DNA of 64,000 nucleotides, from contig NZ_JAGRPU010000008.1 of assembly GCF_024606225.1 (NCBI RefSeq), positions 1-64,000 on the forward strand. The letters run 5' to 3'. How positions within the stretch are numbered: position 1 is the stretch's first letter; the number at the start of each line of letters is the position of its first letter. The stretch is from Endozoicomonas sp. ISHI1 (GTDB lineage Bacteria; Pseudomonadota; Gammaproteobacteria; Pseudomonadales; Endozoicomonadaceae). Position numbers and translations under genes: made by a program. This document shows positions 1-9,800 of the stretch, one piece after another. A model generated the notes under the pieces. The model did not search any database and was not told where the DNA came from. It saw only the letters and a program-made list of their open reading frames with translations.

Positions 1-1
1 C

Positions 2-379
2 ACCATCGAAAATCTGAATGTAAAAGGCATGGTGAAAAACCGCAAACTGGCAAGAGCAATCAGTGACGCAGGTTTCGGTAAGCTGAGAGAACTTGTTGAA
101 TACAAGGCAGAGCTGAGAGGATGTCAGGTTGTGATTGCAGATCGGTTCTTTCCCAGCTCGAAGAAGTGTGCGGTTCATACTTGCGACTACGTAAACGACA
201 ATCTCACCCTGTCTGATCGTGAGTGGCGTTGTCCAAAATGTAAAACTCTGCATAACAGAGATTACAGTGCGAGTTTGAACCTTGATAATTATGGTCGAGA
301 CACGTTACAGCTCGACGTTAAACCCTACGCAAGAGTGGAGTTAGACACGATTCGTCGTGCATCCACGGTGACGGCGTAG
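2..379 (+). CDS. tnpB: IS200/IS605-family TnpB (OrfB) C-terminal part, cut by the window start
   Basis: This is the 3' part of an RNA-guided TnpB nuclease of an IS200/IS605-type element; the reading frame is open to the first base, so the N-terminus lies outside the window. Visible features are the ENLNVKGM segment (RuvC-II region with the catalytic Glu), a Zn-ribbon-like block with two Cys pairs, and the terminal NRDYSASLNL motif, which matches the family's HDRDxNAAxN consensus and keeps the RuvC-III Asp. One oddity is that the first Cys pair is spaced CAVHTC (four residues between cysteines) instead of the usual two, which may weaken zinc binding. In this family the 3' end of tnpB and the right end of the element also encode the guide (omega) RNA. 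Whether this copy is active cannot be judged without its 5' end. Confidence 0.85.
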   Translation, partial: TIENLNVKGMVKNRKLARAISDAGFGKLRELVEYKAELRGCQVVIADRFFPSSKKCAVHTCDYVNDNLTLSDREWRCPKCKTLHNRDYSASLNLDNYGRDTLQLDVKPYARVELDTIRRASTVTA

Positions 380-384
380 ATAAG

Positions 385-410
385 TCTACATAATTACAGA
401 TTATGTTAGA
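385..410 (+). repeat. Subterminal hairpin at the IS200/IS605 right end
   Basis: An imperfect palindrome lies six bases after the tnpB stop: TCTACATAAT, loop TACAG, then ATTATG-T-TAGA with one bulged T. Short imperfect hairpins just inside the right end are the recognition structures of IS200/IS605 elements and form the end of the omega RNA. The exact cleavage site is not identified; it should lie shortly downstream. Confidence 0.5.
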
Positions 411-595
411 TTTTTGGTAGCGGTGTTAACTATCTGAAGACAGAGCTGAAAAACTTCTGGAATGAACGGAAAAAGTTGATTGAAGTATTACGCTACCTCA
501 GCCGAATGGAGCACATTGACCATTTGGAACACTGGGAGGCTGATGCCGAAGCCGCTAAAGCACTGGCCGGTGCGCTGGAGAATACTAACGGTTAA
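410..595 (+). pseudogene. 3' remnant of an unknown gene next to the IS end
   Basis: An open frame without a start codon runs directly out of the IS right end and stops at TAA. It encodes a strongly helical, charged segment of about 60 residues, including NYLKTELKNFW and HIDHLEHWEADAEAAKALAG, with normal-looking codon use. The simplest reading is the C-terminal end of a protein whose gene was cut when the insertion element arrived or by later deletion. The family is not recognised. An overlapping frame of similar length (480-725) has poorer amino-acid composition and was not chosen. Confidence 0.4.
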
Positions 596-661
596 ATCTG
601 ACCCATTGCAGTTTTTAGCAGCTTGCGTTTTCCGATCAAGTTGCTATATGTTAGGTCACAG

Positions 662-717
662 ACCTGCAACGGTGCCCATTCTAATACGTAGCGAGTGGCC
701 ACGGTTGCAGGTTTTTT
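662..717 (+). terminator. Probable rho-independent terminator with long loop
   Basis: A 9-bp perfect stem, ACCTGCAAC with GTTGCAGGT, encloses about 33 bases and is followed directly by six T residues. A few more pairs (GTG with CAC) can form inside the stem after a G-G mismatch. It sits after the unknown gene remnant and before the NYN fragment, so it probably ended the older upstream transcript. Confidence 0.5.
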
Positions 718-734
718 GCGTTTAGGGGTATGTA

Positions 735-872
735 ATGCAGAAAATCGCTTTTTTTGTGGATGGTGGCTACTTTGTTCGACGGATCAAGTTTTATCACCGG
801 AAACATTTTGAAGCGCACGCATTAGAACCTCAGCATATAGTCACTGCAATATACAACCTTATCGCCTCTTAG
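735..872 (+). pseudogene. NYN-domain (LabA/DUF88-like) protein, 5' fragment
   Basis: The 45-codon frame starts with MQKIAFFVDGGYFVRR, the typical first strand of NYN/PIN-like nucleases with the metal-binding Asp in FxDGGY. Full-length proteins of this family are usually over 150 residues, so only the start remains; the frame stops at TAG after NLIAS. Immediately downstream the sequence passes into a helicase reading frame in another phase, so a deletion probably fused the start of the NYN gene to the middle of the helicase gene. NYN proteins and SNF2 helicases co-occur in defence and restriction islands; that context is an inference. Confidence 0.6.
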
Positions 873-2614
873 TGATTTTGTTATTGCTGATATAAAACGG
901 ATTTCTGAGCGAGTTGAATTAGACAGGACGACCTGGCAAACAGAGCCTCATATTGATCCGGCTCCTGCCATTGTCGAAACGCCTGTCTATCGTAAAGAGT
1001 TCGGCCTCTGGTCCCACCAGAAATATTTTGTCAAAAAAGCATTTGATGATCACCAAAAAGGCGGGGCCAGATATATTCTGTCTGATCAGGTAGGGCTGGG
1101 TAAAACTGTGCAGTTGGCGCTGGCTGGGATGCTGATGGCTCTTCAGGGAAATAAGCCGGTGCTGGTTATTGCCCCCAAGCCTTTGACCCTGCAATGGCAG
1201 GATGAATTGATGGAGCTGCTGGATATGCCATCTGCCATCTGGACAGGCAAACAGTGGCTGGATGAGCAGGGTATCTCCTGGCCCTCAACAGGACCTGAAA
1301 GTATTCTTAAATGTCCAAGGAAACTTGGCATAGTATCTCAGGGGCTGATTACATCCGGCTCTGAAATCAGCCAAAGAACCAAAAGTATGCTGTTGGCCAC
1401 GGCAACCCCGGTTCAGCTGCATCCGGTTGAAGCTTTTGATCTGTTAAGCATTCTTGCCTTGGGTAGTGATCAAGTTCTGGGTGATGCCTGGAGCGAATGG
1501 CGCAAGGCTGACAGAGCTGTACCCATGGTGATGGGCGATATGGAAATATCTGTCGACGAAGCTTTGGCCTGGAGTTGGGTCAGAAATCCGTTACCACAAG
1601 CTGAGGAGCACCGATCTTTCAGGGATCTAAGAAAACGGCTGCACATGCAACCGGGTGATTATGTTGCCGATGCTGCCAGCTTCAATCAGTTGCGTGGACC
1701 TGACAAAACAAAGCTTCGCCGGGTTCTTCCGGACTATGGGAGACAGCATAACCCCTTTATCAGACAAATCATTCGGCGCACCCGGGACTATTTGGAAGCT
1801 ACCATTGACCCGGAAACTGGCGAGCCCTACCTGCAGCCGGTCAAGGTCCAATTGTTTGGTGAGGGAGAGAAAGACTCTATCTCATTACCTCTTTACTTCC
1901 AGAAGGCTTATGAGAAAGCAGAGGAGTTTTCAGAGGCATTAAGCAAAAGAGCTAAAGGGGCCGGTTTCTTCAAGACCCTGTTGCTGAGGAGAATAGGAAG
2001 CACGCTCTACGCTGGACAAAGAACGGTGGATAAGCTGCTTAGCGAGTGGGCTGGCTCTGGCGATGAGCAGGATTTTTCAGCTTGTCTGGAAGATGAGGAT
2101 GATGTCGAAAATCTCTCCATCTCTGACTCCATGATCTGGTGGGTTAGGATTGGTGCTGGGTACAGATGCAGCCAGTGATGGACTTAACCTGCAAAGGTTA
2201 GGAACCCTGATCAACCTTGACTTGCCGTGGAACCCAACTCGCCTTGAACAGAGAAAGGGACGTATCCAGAGAATTGGTCAGATTCGCAATACGGTCAAAA
2301 TACTGAATATGAGATACCGTGGTTCAGTCGAAGACCGGGTGCATGAGCTGTTATCAGATCGTCTGGAGGATATTCACGGACTGTTTGGCCAGATTCCTGA
2401 TGTACTTGAAGATGTGTGGGTTGATGTTGCATTGGGAGAGGTACAGGAAGCCACAAAGCTGATCGATGGAGTGAGACGCCAGCATCCCTTTGATGAAAAG
2501 TACAGCCGGGTGGAGAACATTGATTGGGAATCCTGCCAGACGGTGCTGTCGTCGGATGAGCGGAGAGAAATTTTGAGTAAGGGGTGGTTGGTAGCTGATA
2601 TATCAGCAGTCTGA
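841..2614 (+). pseudogene. SNF2-family helicase, decayed by deletions and a frameshift
   Basis: Two reading frames together form a broken SNF2/superfamily-2 ATPase. The first (open from 841, stop at 2178) has Walker A in LSDQVGLGKTVQLAL and motif III in LLATATPVQL. The second (about 2135-2614) has helicase motifs V and VI, in GTDAASDGLNLQ and EQRKGRIQRIGQ. Compared with intact relatives, the stretch between LGIVSQGLITSG and QRTKSMLLATA is too short: the Walker B/DEAH box is gone in an in-frame deletion. A second loss lies near 2130, where the frame changes and helicase motif IV is missing. The N-terminus is also absent, replaced by the NYN fragment. Large SNF2 helicases of this type, some with phospholipase D-like domains, belong to anti-phage and restriction-linked islands. 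This copy cannot encode a working ATPase. Confidence 0.8.
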
Positions 2615-2734
2615 CCCAAGTGTCATGAATCAGAAAATAATCATGAACTGGAAATAGTTGGAGTCCCGGTTGAACCCTATAGGTTAACTGCATAGTTAGA
2701 TTGTCAGAGGTATTCAGACTCTGGTAGTCAATGA

Positions 2735-3391
2735 TTATGCGACTTTTATCTTTCTCGCTTTTACCTGTTGATCGACCATGGCCATCTGTAATGGACTGGC
2801 CATGGTCTTGATAACTGAATAGAGCTTCAGAGAGCAGGAGCGGTCACTGTCTTCATGGAGAGCAAATATGGCCTTATCGACAAAGTCTTCATCAGAGCAG
2901 GTTGCCGCGGCTGTCTGGATATAGGCGGTAAAGTAAGCTTTCTCATCACCGGTAAACATCCATGAGCCCAGTTCGTCAGCAAAGATGATCTCATCATCTA
3001 CAATGCCCTCAAGCAGCTCATAGAGAATATCAAAGCACTCAAGGGCTACTTGGTACTCCTCTTGTCTGACCAGTTTCGTTGACTCAATAAATAACTCGTC
3101 AAGTTTTGCGAACCAGGCATCTGTCTCCTCGGGAATGTCCATATAGTTCCTGGAGTTAATATCAAAGGGTGCATAGTAGTCACCATCCAGAGAGCATTTC
3201 TGAAAGGCCTTTACTGCCTTGAGAGTGTGATCTGCTGATGCCGGGAATGAAAACTGCTCTTTTGACATAAGGCCACTAAAGATAGTGTCGCGCTGGTTAG
3301 TAGACATGGTTTCCCACGCGTTATCCAGTAGGTTCAAAAGCTCTGTCTGGGTTTTTTTATTGAGTATTTCAAAAAGAATAGACTTGTTCAT
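2735..3391 (-). CDS. Hypothetical 218-residue helical protein
   Basis: The reading frame is intact, starts with ATG (MNKSILFEILN) and encodes a soluble, acidic, mostly helical protein without a signal peptide or membrane segment. No catalytic motif is visible. The segment between residues about 95 and 160 (ELFIESTKLVRQEEYQVALE and following) resembles a helical-repeat or TPR-like pair, but the match is weak. It lies between the decayed helicase island and sodB, on the sodB strand but separated from it by 440 bases and a terminator, so it is a separate transcription unit. It may belong to the same accessory region as the helicase remnants. Function unknown. Confidence 0.55.
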   Translation of the reverse strand: MNKSILFEILNKKTQTELLNLLDNAWETMSTNQRDTIFSGLMSKEQFSFPASADHTLKAVKAFQKCSLDGDYYAPFDINSRNYMDIPEETDAWFAKLDELFIESTKLVRQEEYQVALECFDILYELLEGIVDDEIIFADELGSWMFTGDEKAYFTAYIQTAAATCSDEDFVDKAIFALHEDSDRSCSLKLYSVIKTMASPLQMAMVDQQVKARKIKVA

Positions 3392-3831
3392 TGTGTGTGT
3401 ACTCTATAGCTGGAAAGTTTGAGACTTACCTTTGGCAAAGATGGTGATCCTTGAGAAAGGAGTTGATATCACCGGTGCTGAAAACGCAATCCGATAAGGG
3501 GCAAATGTTCAGGCAACGACATTGTAGGATAGCTTACTTTTAAATCGAACCCGGGGAGTGGACAGCTCGCTACATGCTACCTTCTGAGCACGAGAGCATT
3601 TTGTCAACAAGGTAGGCTTTAACGAAAATGAGGATGTCAGTCAACCTGAGCCATAGCCTATTACACGGTGCTCATTTTTTTCCCATTTATTAGGCACAAA
3701 AAAATACCGTCTGCTAATGAACTAGCAGACGGTACAGATTAACAGTCAATCCTGATAGCTAACTTAAGTGTCGGTATCTCCAACACGTTGTGGCAATTGC
3801 CAACCTGATTGGGTATCTGACAATCAGAATC
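3392..3831. other. Intergenic region between sodB and the hypothetical gene
   Basis: No convincing coding sequence was found on either strand. The right part holds the sodB terminator; the left part must contain the promoter of the reverse-strand hypothetical gene, but no good -35/-10 pair stands out. Confidence 0.6.
3698..3735 (-). terminator. Rho-independent terminator of sodB
   Basis: A perfect 10-bp inverted repeat, CCGTCTGCTA and TAGCAGACGG around a 6-base loop, has a run of seven A residues on its left side, which reads as a T-tract on the reverse strand. It lies about 100 bases after the sodB stop. Confidence 0.85.
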
Positions 3832-4413
3832 TTAACCAGCGTAATTAGCCGCAGCAAAGTCCCAGTTTGCCAGTGCCCAGAAATTTTTCAGATATTCCGG
3901 ACGCACATTGCGGTAGTCGATGTAGTAGGCATGTTCCCACAGGTCGCAGGTCAGTAGTGGTTTCTGGTCGGTCGTCAGAGGAGTACCGGCATTACTGGTG
4001 TTGACGATTTCTACGGAACCGTCGCTGTTTTTAACCAGCCAGGTCCAGGAAGAGCCAAAGTTGTTAACCGCTTTGTCATTGAATGCAGCAATGAAATCGT
4101 CAAAAGAACCGAAAGCTTTGTTGATGGCTTCTGCCAGTTCACCGGCAGGAGCACCACCACCGTTAGGGCTCAGGCAGTTCCAGTAGAACGTGTGGTTCCA
4201 GATTTGAGCAGCGTTGTTGAAGATGCCGCCTTCAGAAGTCTTGATGATTTCTTCCAGGCTCTTGCTTTCCAGCTCGGTACCCGCGACCAGACCGTTCAGC
4301 TTGTCAACGTAGGTCTTGTGATGCTTGCCATAGTGGAAGTCCAGAGTCTCTTCAGAAATATGAGGAGCCAGTGCATTGCGCGCATAGGGCAGTGCAGGAA
4401 GTTCAAAAGCCAT
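3832..4413 (-). CDS. sodB: Iron superoxide dismutase SodB
   Basis: This is a cytoplasmic Fe-type superoxide dismutase of 193 residues, the usual length, which converts superoxide to hydrogen peroxide and oxygen. The metal ligands are all present: His27 (FHYGKHH), His74 (WNHTFYW), and the Asp and His of the [11 protein letters not shown] signature. The residues around [11 protein letters not shown] are of the iron rather than the manganese type. The start [10 protein letters not shown] was chosen because it matches the conserved N-terminus and has GGAG nine bases upstream; an ATG five codons earlier is less likely. The gene is monocistronic, with its own terminator. Confidence 0.97.
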   Translation of the reverse strand: MAFELPALPYARNALAPHISEETLDFHYGKHHKTYVDKLNGLVAGTELESKSLEEIIKTSEGGIFNNAAQIWNHTFYWNCLSPNGGGAPAGELAEAINKAFGSFDDFIAAFNDKAVNNFGSSWTWLVKNSDGSVEIVNTSNAGTPLTTDQKPLLTCDLWEHAYYIDYRNVRPEYLKNFWALANWDFAAANYAG

Positions 4414-4745
4414 CTTGTCGTTCTCCACTTGAGGGTTGGTCTTGTTTGACCTGATTCATCTCGCGCGACGATATTAACATTGGTTCGATTACGAATCTAT
4501 GTGGTGGATAGTCTTGGGGCTTTTGATATCTCTTCAACCGCTGGGTGTTAGAAAAATACCTGGAATGGTATTGAGCGTCGAATATTTTCGGATTGTGATA
4601 GATGCTTTCCGTGCTTTTCCGGGTTTTCAGCGGCGATTATTAACTCTGTTACTGTTATTCTGTTCTCCTTTTCATAGTAATATTGCGCCTCAACGACCCT
4701 TGGCGAATAAATGCCCACAGTGGAATAGAGACAGATGAGAAACCC
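4414..4745. other. Divergent intergenic region, sodB / coiled-coil membrane protein
   Basis: The two flanking genes are divergent, so both promoters should lie here. The region is moderately AT-rich. No clear Fur box or other operator was recognised, and the short frames in it have no good start or composition. Confidence 0.5.
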
Positions 4746-5549
4746 ATGAGAGAAGAGGATAAGGCAATCAACGATATACCGGATTTCTCAATTGCAGCAG
4801 ACGAGCGCCCGGGACGCAGGAAAGCCGCGGCTACTGACGGAAAGCCTACCGTCAAGAAAGGGAGTAGTCCCTCAGGTAAAAGTGGAAATGGCTTGGCCTG
4901 GCTCACAATGGTCATGATTATTGTGCTGGGAGCCGGTGGCGTCTGGCAGTTCAAACAGGTGCAACAGGAGCTGGCCGATACCCGACAGGCCCTGAAGGCC
5001 ACGCAGGAAAAACTGAGTACCGTGACCGGAGAGGTCACTGCTACCGGTCAAAACCTTGATCAGAGTGGCTCAGCGCTGAGATCAGAGCTGGAAGTAGTGA
5101 GTTCTGAAATTCGCAAGCTCTGGGACGTTTCAAACAAGCGAAACCGGCAGTGGATCCTGATCAATAAGGATAATGTTGTTAAAGCGCTTAAGGAAGCAGA
5201 GGAAGCGGGCAAAACAGCAGATAAAGTATCTCGCCAACTGAGCGCGTTGCAGAAAAGTACGCGTGAGATGGATCGGTTAATGAAAGCCATCAGCAGTGAG
5301 CAAGTGGCCGCTCAGGGTGTCATGACAGACAGTCTTGAGAAGTTTGAAAAACAGTTTGCCGAAATGAAAAAGCAGGTGGCTGACCAGAAAACGCTTCAGG
5401 CTGAACTTATCAGGAAAGTGGAGGATCAGCAGCAGGCAGTTAAAGCCGTTGACTCATTCCGGGTGCAGGTCAACCGCAAACTGCAGCAACTGGAGGATAC
5501 TGTCAGAGGTCTGACACATCCACCCGGGGAAGGTCTCGGTCTGGAATAA
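4746..5549 (+). CDS. Membrane-anchored coiled-coil protein
   Basis: The 267-residue product has a charged, basic cytoplasmic N-terminus (about 55 residues), one transmembrane helix (around residues 57-77, LAWLTMVMIIVLGAGGVWQF) and a long periplasmic coiled coil rich in Gln, Glu, Lys and Leu to near the C-terminus, with RKLWDVSNKRN in the middle. It resembles uncharacterised single-pass coiled-coil proteins of pseudomonads and relatives; a role as an envelope scaffold is inference. MREEDKAIND was preferred as the start over an in-frame ATG 21 codons upstream because the extra codons add an unlikely Trp/Pro-rich leader; neither has a strong ribosome-binding site. Confidence 0.75.
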   Translation: MREEDKAINDIPDFSIAADERPGRRKAAATDGKPTVKKGSSPSGKSGNGLAWLTMVMIIVLGAGGVWQFKQVQQELADTRQALKATQEKLSTVTGEVTATGQNLDQSGSALRSELEVVSSEIRKLWDVSNKRNRQWILINKDNVVKALKEAEEAGKTADKVSRQLSALQKSTREMDRLMKAISSEQVAAQGVMTDSLEKFEKQFAEMKKQVADQKTLQAELIRKVEDQQQAVKAVDSFRVQVNRKLQQLEDTVRGLTHPPGEGLGLE

Positions 5550-5703
5550 TCCTCACTGCCGGAACAATTGGTTACAGAAGCTGATAAGTTCAAAACAACA
5601 CCCTAACAGCTTCTGGAAACTGCCTTCCATTCAATGAAAAGCGAGATGCCATTTTAAACTGGCTACATTTAAGAATAATAATCCTTTTCGGAGTTGTGGG
5701 TCG

Positions 5704-6648
5704 ATGATGGGCTTTTTTCCCATGACAGGGCGGTTATGTCTGTTGGTTGCGATGGCAACCATGACCTCTTCCTGCACACTATTAGACTGGTTTGAGAGTA
5801 AACCAGACACTTCCGAGTCCGTTAAAACTGTCGTAGAGAAACCATCAGACTGGACTTACTTTCATCAATGGCAGGTCAAGAACTCTCACTCCGCCCTTAA
5901 GTCTCTGGTACCTCACGAAGATATGACCCTGACTGGGCAGTGCTTATTTTCTGCAGATCTTATGGCTCTTCTGGAATCAAAACCAGAGGGTTTGTTGGTT
6001 CCTGTTATCAGGGTGGCCCGTGATCTGACATTGTCGCCAGATCTGGAAAACAGTGTGCGAATTTATCAGGTTCTCAGATCTCAATTTCTACTAGCCGGGG
6101 CTGGCGACAGCCTGACTTTTTATCAGACCCTTTTATCCAGCATTGAACATACCTGTCCAGTAAACATGACCCGTAAGATCGACAGCTGCCAGTTTAAAAA
6201 GTGGCTGTCATATGCCGGTTTAGGGGGAGAAAGTACTGTTTATGATGAAGCTCGGCTCAGGCGCTGGTATAAGTCTCATTCGTACATTAAATACATGATT
6301 ATAAGTTCCGGTGAATTGTTTAATTCTGACGCCCTGCTGAGTGCACGTTATTCTGCCAATTCCAGAATTATTACCAGGCAGCCGCTTTTTGTGAGAGAAA
6401 AAAGTATCAGGCCCTATCTTGGCAAGGTTCGTTTTGACTGGGTCATTCCGGGTAATGGCGGGCAGAAACCTTTTATTAGTCTGGGCTCCTGCACTTTGAG
6501 CTGGAAAGAGCTTGAGAAACTAAGGCGCACGAATGGCCCGGACTGGTTGGATACGACGTCACTGGCAGAAGTCAACCAGATCTTGCTTCCCTATTTTATT
6601 GAACTTATGAGCAAGGCGACCAAAGCCATGTCAGGGCAACCCAATTGA
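5704..6648 (+). CDS. Putative lipoprotein of unknown function
   Basis: The 314-residue product starts with a signal peptide (MTGRLCLLVAMATMTSSC) whose last residues form an imperfect lipobox before Cys, so it is probably a lipoprotein; Thr rather than Leu at position -3 makes this less certain. The mature part carries several further cysteines and no recognised domain. GGAG lies ten bases before the first of two adjacent ATG codons. It lies 220 bases upstream of the giant coiled-coil ATPase gene on the same strand, but an inverted repeat in that gap argues against simple cotranscription. I do not recognise the family. Confidence 0.65.
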   Translation: MMGFFPMTGRLCLLVAMATMTSSCTLLDWFESKPDTSESVKTVVEKPSDWTYFHQWQVKNSHSALKSLVPHEDMTLTGQCLFSADLMALLESKPEGLLVPVIRVARDLTLSPDLENSVRIYQVLRSQFLLAGAGDSLTFYQTLLSSIEHTCPVNMTRKIDSCQFKKWLSYAGLGGESTVYDEARLRRWYKSHSYIKYMIISSGELFNSDALLSARYSANSRIITRQPLFVREKSIRPYLGKVRFDWVIPGNGGQKPFISLGSCTLSWKELEKLRRTNGPDWLDTTSLAEVNQILLPYFIELMSKATKAMSGQPN

Positions 6649-6771
6649 TAATACCGACATTTTGATGCTGCTTCGATGCCTTAAAGGCGATAGAGTCACC
6701 CATTGACGAGCTGTGCTTTCAAGCCACCGGAATGCAAAACTCCATAGAAACCCACTGCTAATCTTAAATTG

Positions 6772-6798
6772 TGAATTCATCCTACGGGTATGAATTCA
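6772..6798. repeat. Inverted repeat upstream of the giant gene
   Basis: Two 9-bp arms, TGAATTCAT and ATGAATTCA, flank a 9-base centre. The repeat ends about 70 bases before the chosen start of the giant gene. It lacks a T-tract, so it is more likely a regulator-binding site or a structured leader element than a terminator. Confidence 0.5.
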
Positions 6799-6869
6799 GC
6801 ATCTTAGGTGCCGGAATTTGAGCTGTTTCTTGGCAGTTGTGTTGTTTTTCAACGGATGTTGTAGACCGC

Positions 6870-9800
6870 ATGGATTCAAGAAGCAGTGGCATTGGCCCAT
6901 CCCATAGCCATCACCTGAACAGTACATCAATGCACGACTCCCAGACTTCTGAGGAGCAGATAAGTCATGGTGTGGGTTCGATTCAGCTGCCAAACAGGCT
7001 TCAAAAGGGCAATCGTCCGATCACAACCGCTATTGGAAACAGGGATATCGCCCGTGTCGAAGTTGGCGCACCTTCGATTCCAAAACCCTTCAGCATGGTT
7101 TGCAGAGCCTCTGTCCACCCAATCAGCCCGGTTCCTGAGCATACTCTTTTCAGGCTCAGAGAAAGCATTAGGCCGGAGATGGTGGAAAAGGCCTGCAGAA
7201 AAACCAGACTGCAGATGGCTGAACGTGTGAGCAGGCTTCATGATGAGTTGGGCTGGCGATTTAAAGTGCCTGCTAACTCCGAACAGACAGAATGTGCCCT
7301 GGGTGACAACAATGGGCATATAATGACTCTGGCCATGGCCCGGTCCATGATTCATCAGATTGAGGTCATGGAGAACGGTGTTGCCGATGCAATCACAGCG
7401 AATGGTCAATCAAAGGAAGCCTGGAAAAGGGGACTGTTGCAGAGACATAAGCTGGAGAAAATGCATCGTGAGGTTCTGGCTCTCGCTGAGTTCTACTGTC
7501 AGCAATCCCCCGGGCTAACACATTCTGAAGAGATTTCTATCCCTCAAGACAATGATCCATTTCGAGATCTTGATGTCATCTTTTCAGAGAATAGTTTGGG
7601 CATGCCACCGTTGGTGCCCAAACTTGCAACTCCCAGACCGCCAGATGGACCCGCTCTATCGCCTCAAAGTTTCGAGTTATCAAGGGCTCAGCAGGAACTG
7701 AGCGGTCTAAGAACAGAGAAAGAAGCATTAGGCTCTGAGCTACAGCAGACTCGTAAGCAGTTGGCTGAACTGACAGATGAGGTAGAAGCGCTTAAACAGA
7801 AAGAAGGGAAAGTGCCAGTACATTTTTCTGAAAGACTCAGTGAGCTTGAGAAAGAGCACACCGAATTAAGAGACGAGCTCAAGCAAAGGGATCATCAATT
7901 ACGTCAGAAGCAGCACCGGATAGTTAACATCCATGATTCTTCTGTTGAAAGCAGAGAATTATCGAGTTCAGAAACGCCCGATCCCGATGATTGGCTGGGT
8001 GAGCTGGAAGCTGTGAACAGACAGCTTCAAGTCAAGATGAACGAGCAAAACCAACAGCTGGTTGAAAATGGCGTTACAATTTCACAACTCCAGACTCAGA
8101 TTGATGCTTCTGGTCAACAGATAGACAGTCTGCAAAGTCAACTTCAGGCCGCCCATCAGAACCATCAGCAATTGGGTCAGCAGGCTGTTTCAGCTCTGGA
8201 ACAAAAGAATCAGCTGGCACTGCAACTTCAGCAGGAGTATCTGGATAGCTATCGGGCACTTGAAAATGATTTGGAACAGGAAAGAGCCAGGCTGGCAGAG
8301 CTTCAGCGGAGCTATCAAAATGCTGAAGAGCGAGTAGCTGATTTATTCAGGCAAAATGGTTTGCTGCACTCTGAAATTCAGGCTCTCAAGCAGGGGCTTG
8401 AAGCGTCAAAGCAAGCCGATTCTGAAAGAGTAGAGCAACTTGAGACGCAGGTGAAAGAGCTGACAAAGCATCATGATCATTGGGTTCTGGCTCATGTTGA
8501 GGTCACTGGCAGGAAAAAAGAGGTTGAAGAAAAGGCGAGGAAACTGGAAGAGCAGCTGAATCATATCGAAGAAACCCATAAGCAAGAGCTGGATCAGCTT
8601 CAAAGGCAATTTGAGGCGGCAAACAGCAGAGCCCATTCAGCAGAGCAATCACTTTTTACCCTTGAAGGAGACCATAAGGGTGCGCTTGCTCGTGAAGAAG
8701 ATCTGAGAATAGCATTGAGGGATACCAAAAGGGATCTTCAGGAAAAGTTAGAAGAGCTTCAGAAACAGCAGTCAGAGTTTGCTGTAAAAGCCCGGTCATT
8801 AAAAGAGATTCATCTGGAACGACAGAAATACGACGATGAAATCAGCGCTTTGCAACAAACCCTCATTGAGCACAAAGATCAGATACGCGGTAAGGAATTT
8901 ATAGAGGGTCAGGCTCTGGAAGAAAAAGCGAAGCTTGAAGCCTTGTTGTTGACTAAACAATCTGAGCTCGAAGCTTTGCAGCTGAACTATGACAGAGACT
9001 TAAAAGGCCTGGAAGAACTGAATGTGCAGTTGGCTGAAGCCAGAGATGAGGTCACTTCTCTGAAAGAGCAAGTACAGAGTCTGCAGCTGGTTCAGAATAA
9101 GGGTTTGCAGGAAAGTGAAACTCATCAGGCTGAGATGGCGTTGATCGCAGAGCAACTGAGCCTTGCAGAACAAAACCATCAAAAAGAAAAAGCGAATTTA
9201 GAGTCAGAAGTCGAAAAAGCCAAAACCTCTGAGCAGATGGTGCAGGCTCAGCTCACAGCCAAAGAGACAGCACTGGATGAGTTACAGTCAAGGCTAGAGA
9301 GCACTGAGCGTGAACTGAGGGAAAAAATAGTCGACCTTGAGAAAGATCTTCGCTCAAAAGAGCATGACCTTTCACAAAGAGATCAGGAGCTGGTGGCCGA
9401 GAGGAAAAAAGTTCAGGAATTGATGGTCGGGAGCGATGCGCTTGAAGAGGAGAAAGTGAAACTCGAATCATCACTGGCAGCACTTCGCAGAGAGCTTGAG
9501 TTGGCTGAAAGGGCGACCCAGTCGTCGAAAGAAGAAGTCACTGAACACATAAGACAATTACAAGTTGCTGAACAGAACTCAGAGAAATTGCAAAGTAAAT
9601 TGGCAGAAGCAAAAAGCAAGGAAAGAGAGGCGATGGAACGTCTTGCCATAGCCGATGAGTCTATTCCTGAATTGAAGAAGACGTCAGAGCGTTATCATCG
9701 GGAACTTCAGTCAAGCCAGCAGGAAGTGACTCGATTGACGGATCTGCTAGCGGGGAAAGAAGATGAACTGGCCGAGGCCAAAATCAGGGAGAACTCACTG

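Noticed and set aside
480..725. 81-codon forward frame with ATG
   Set aside because: It overlaps the better 410-595 frame in another phase and runs into the terminator hairpin; its Trp/Arg/Cys-rich composition is unlike a protein.
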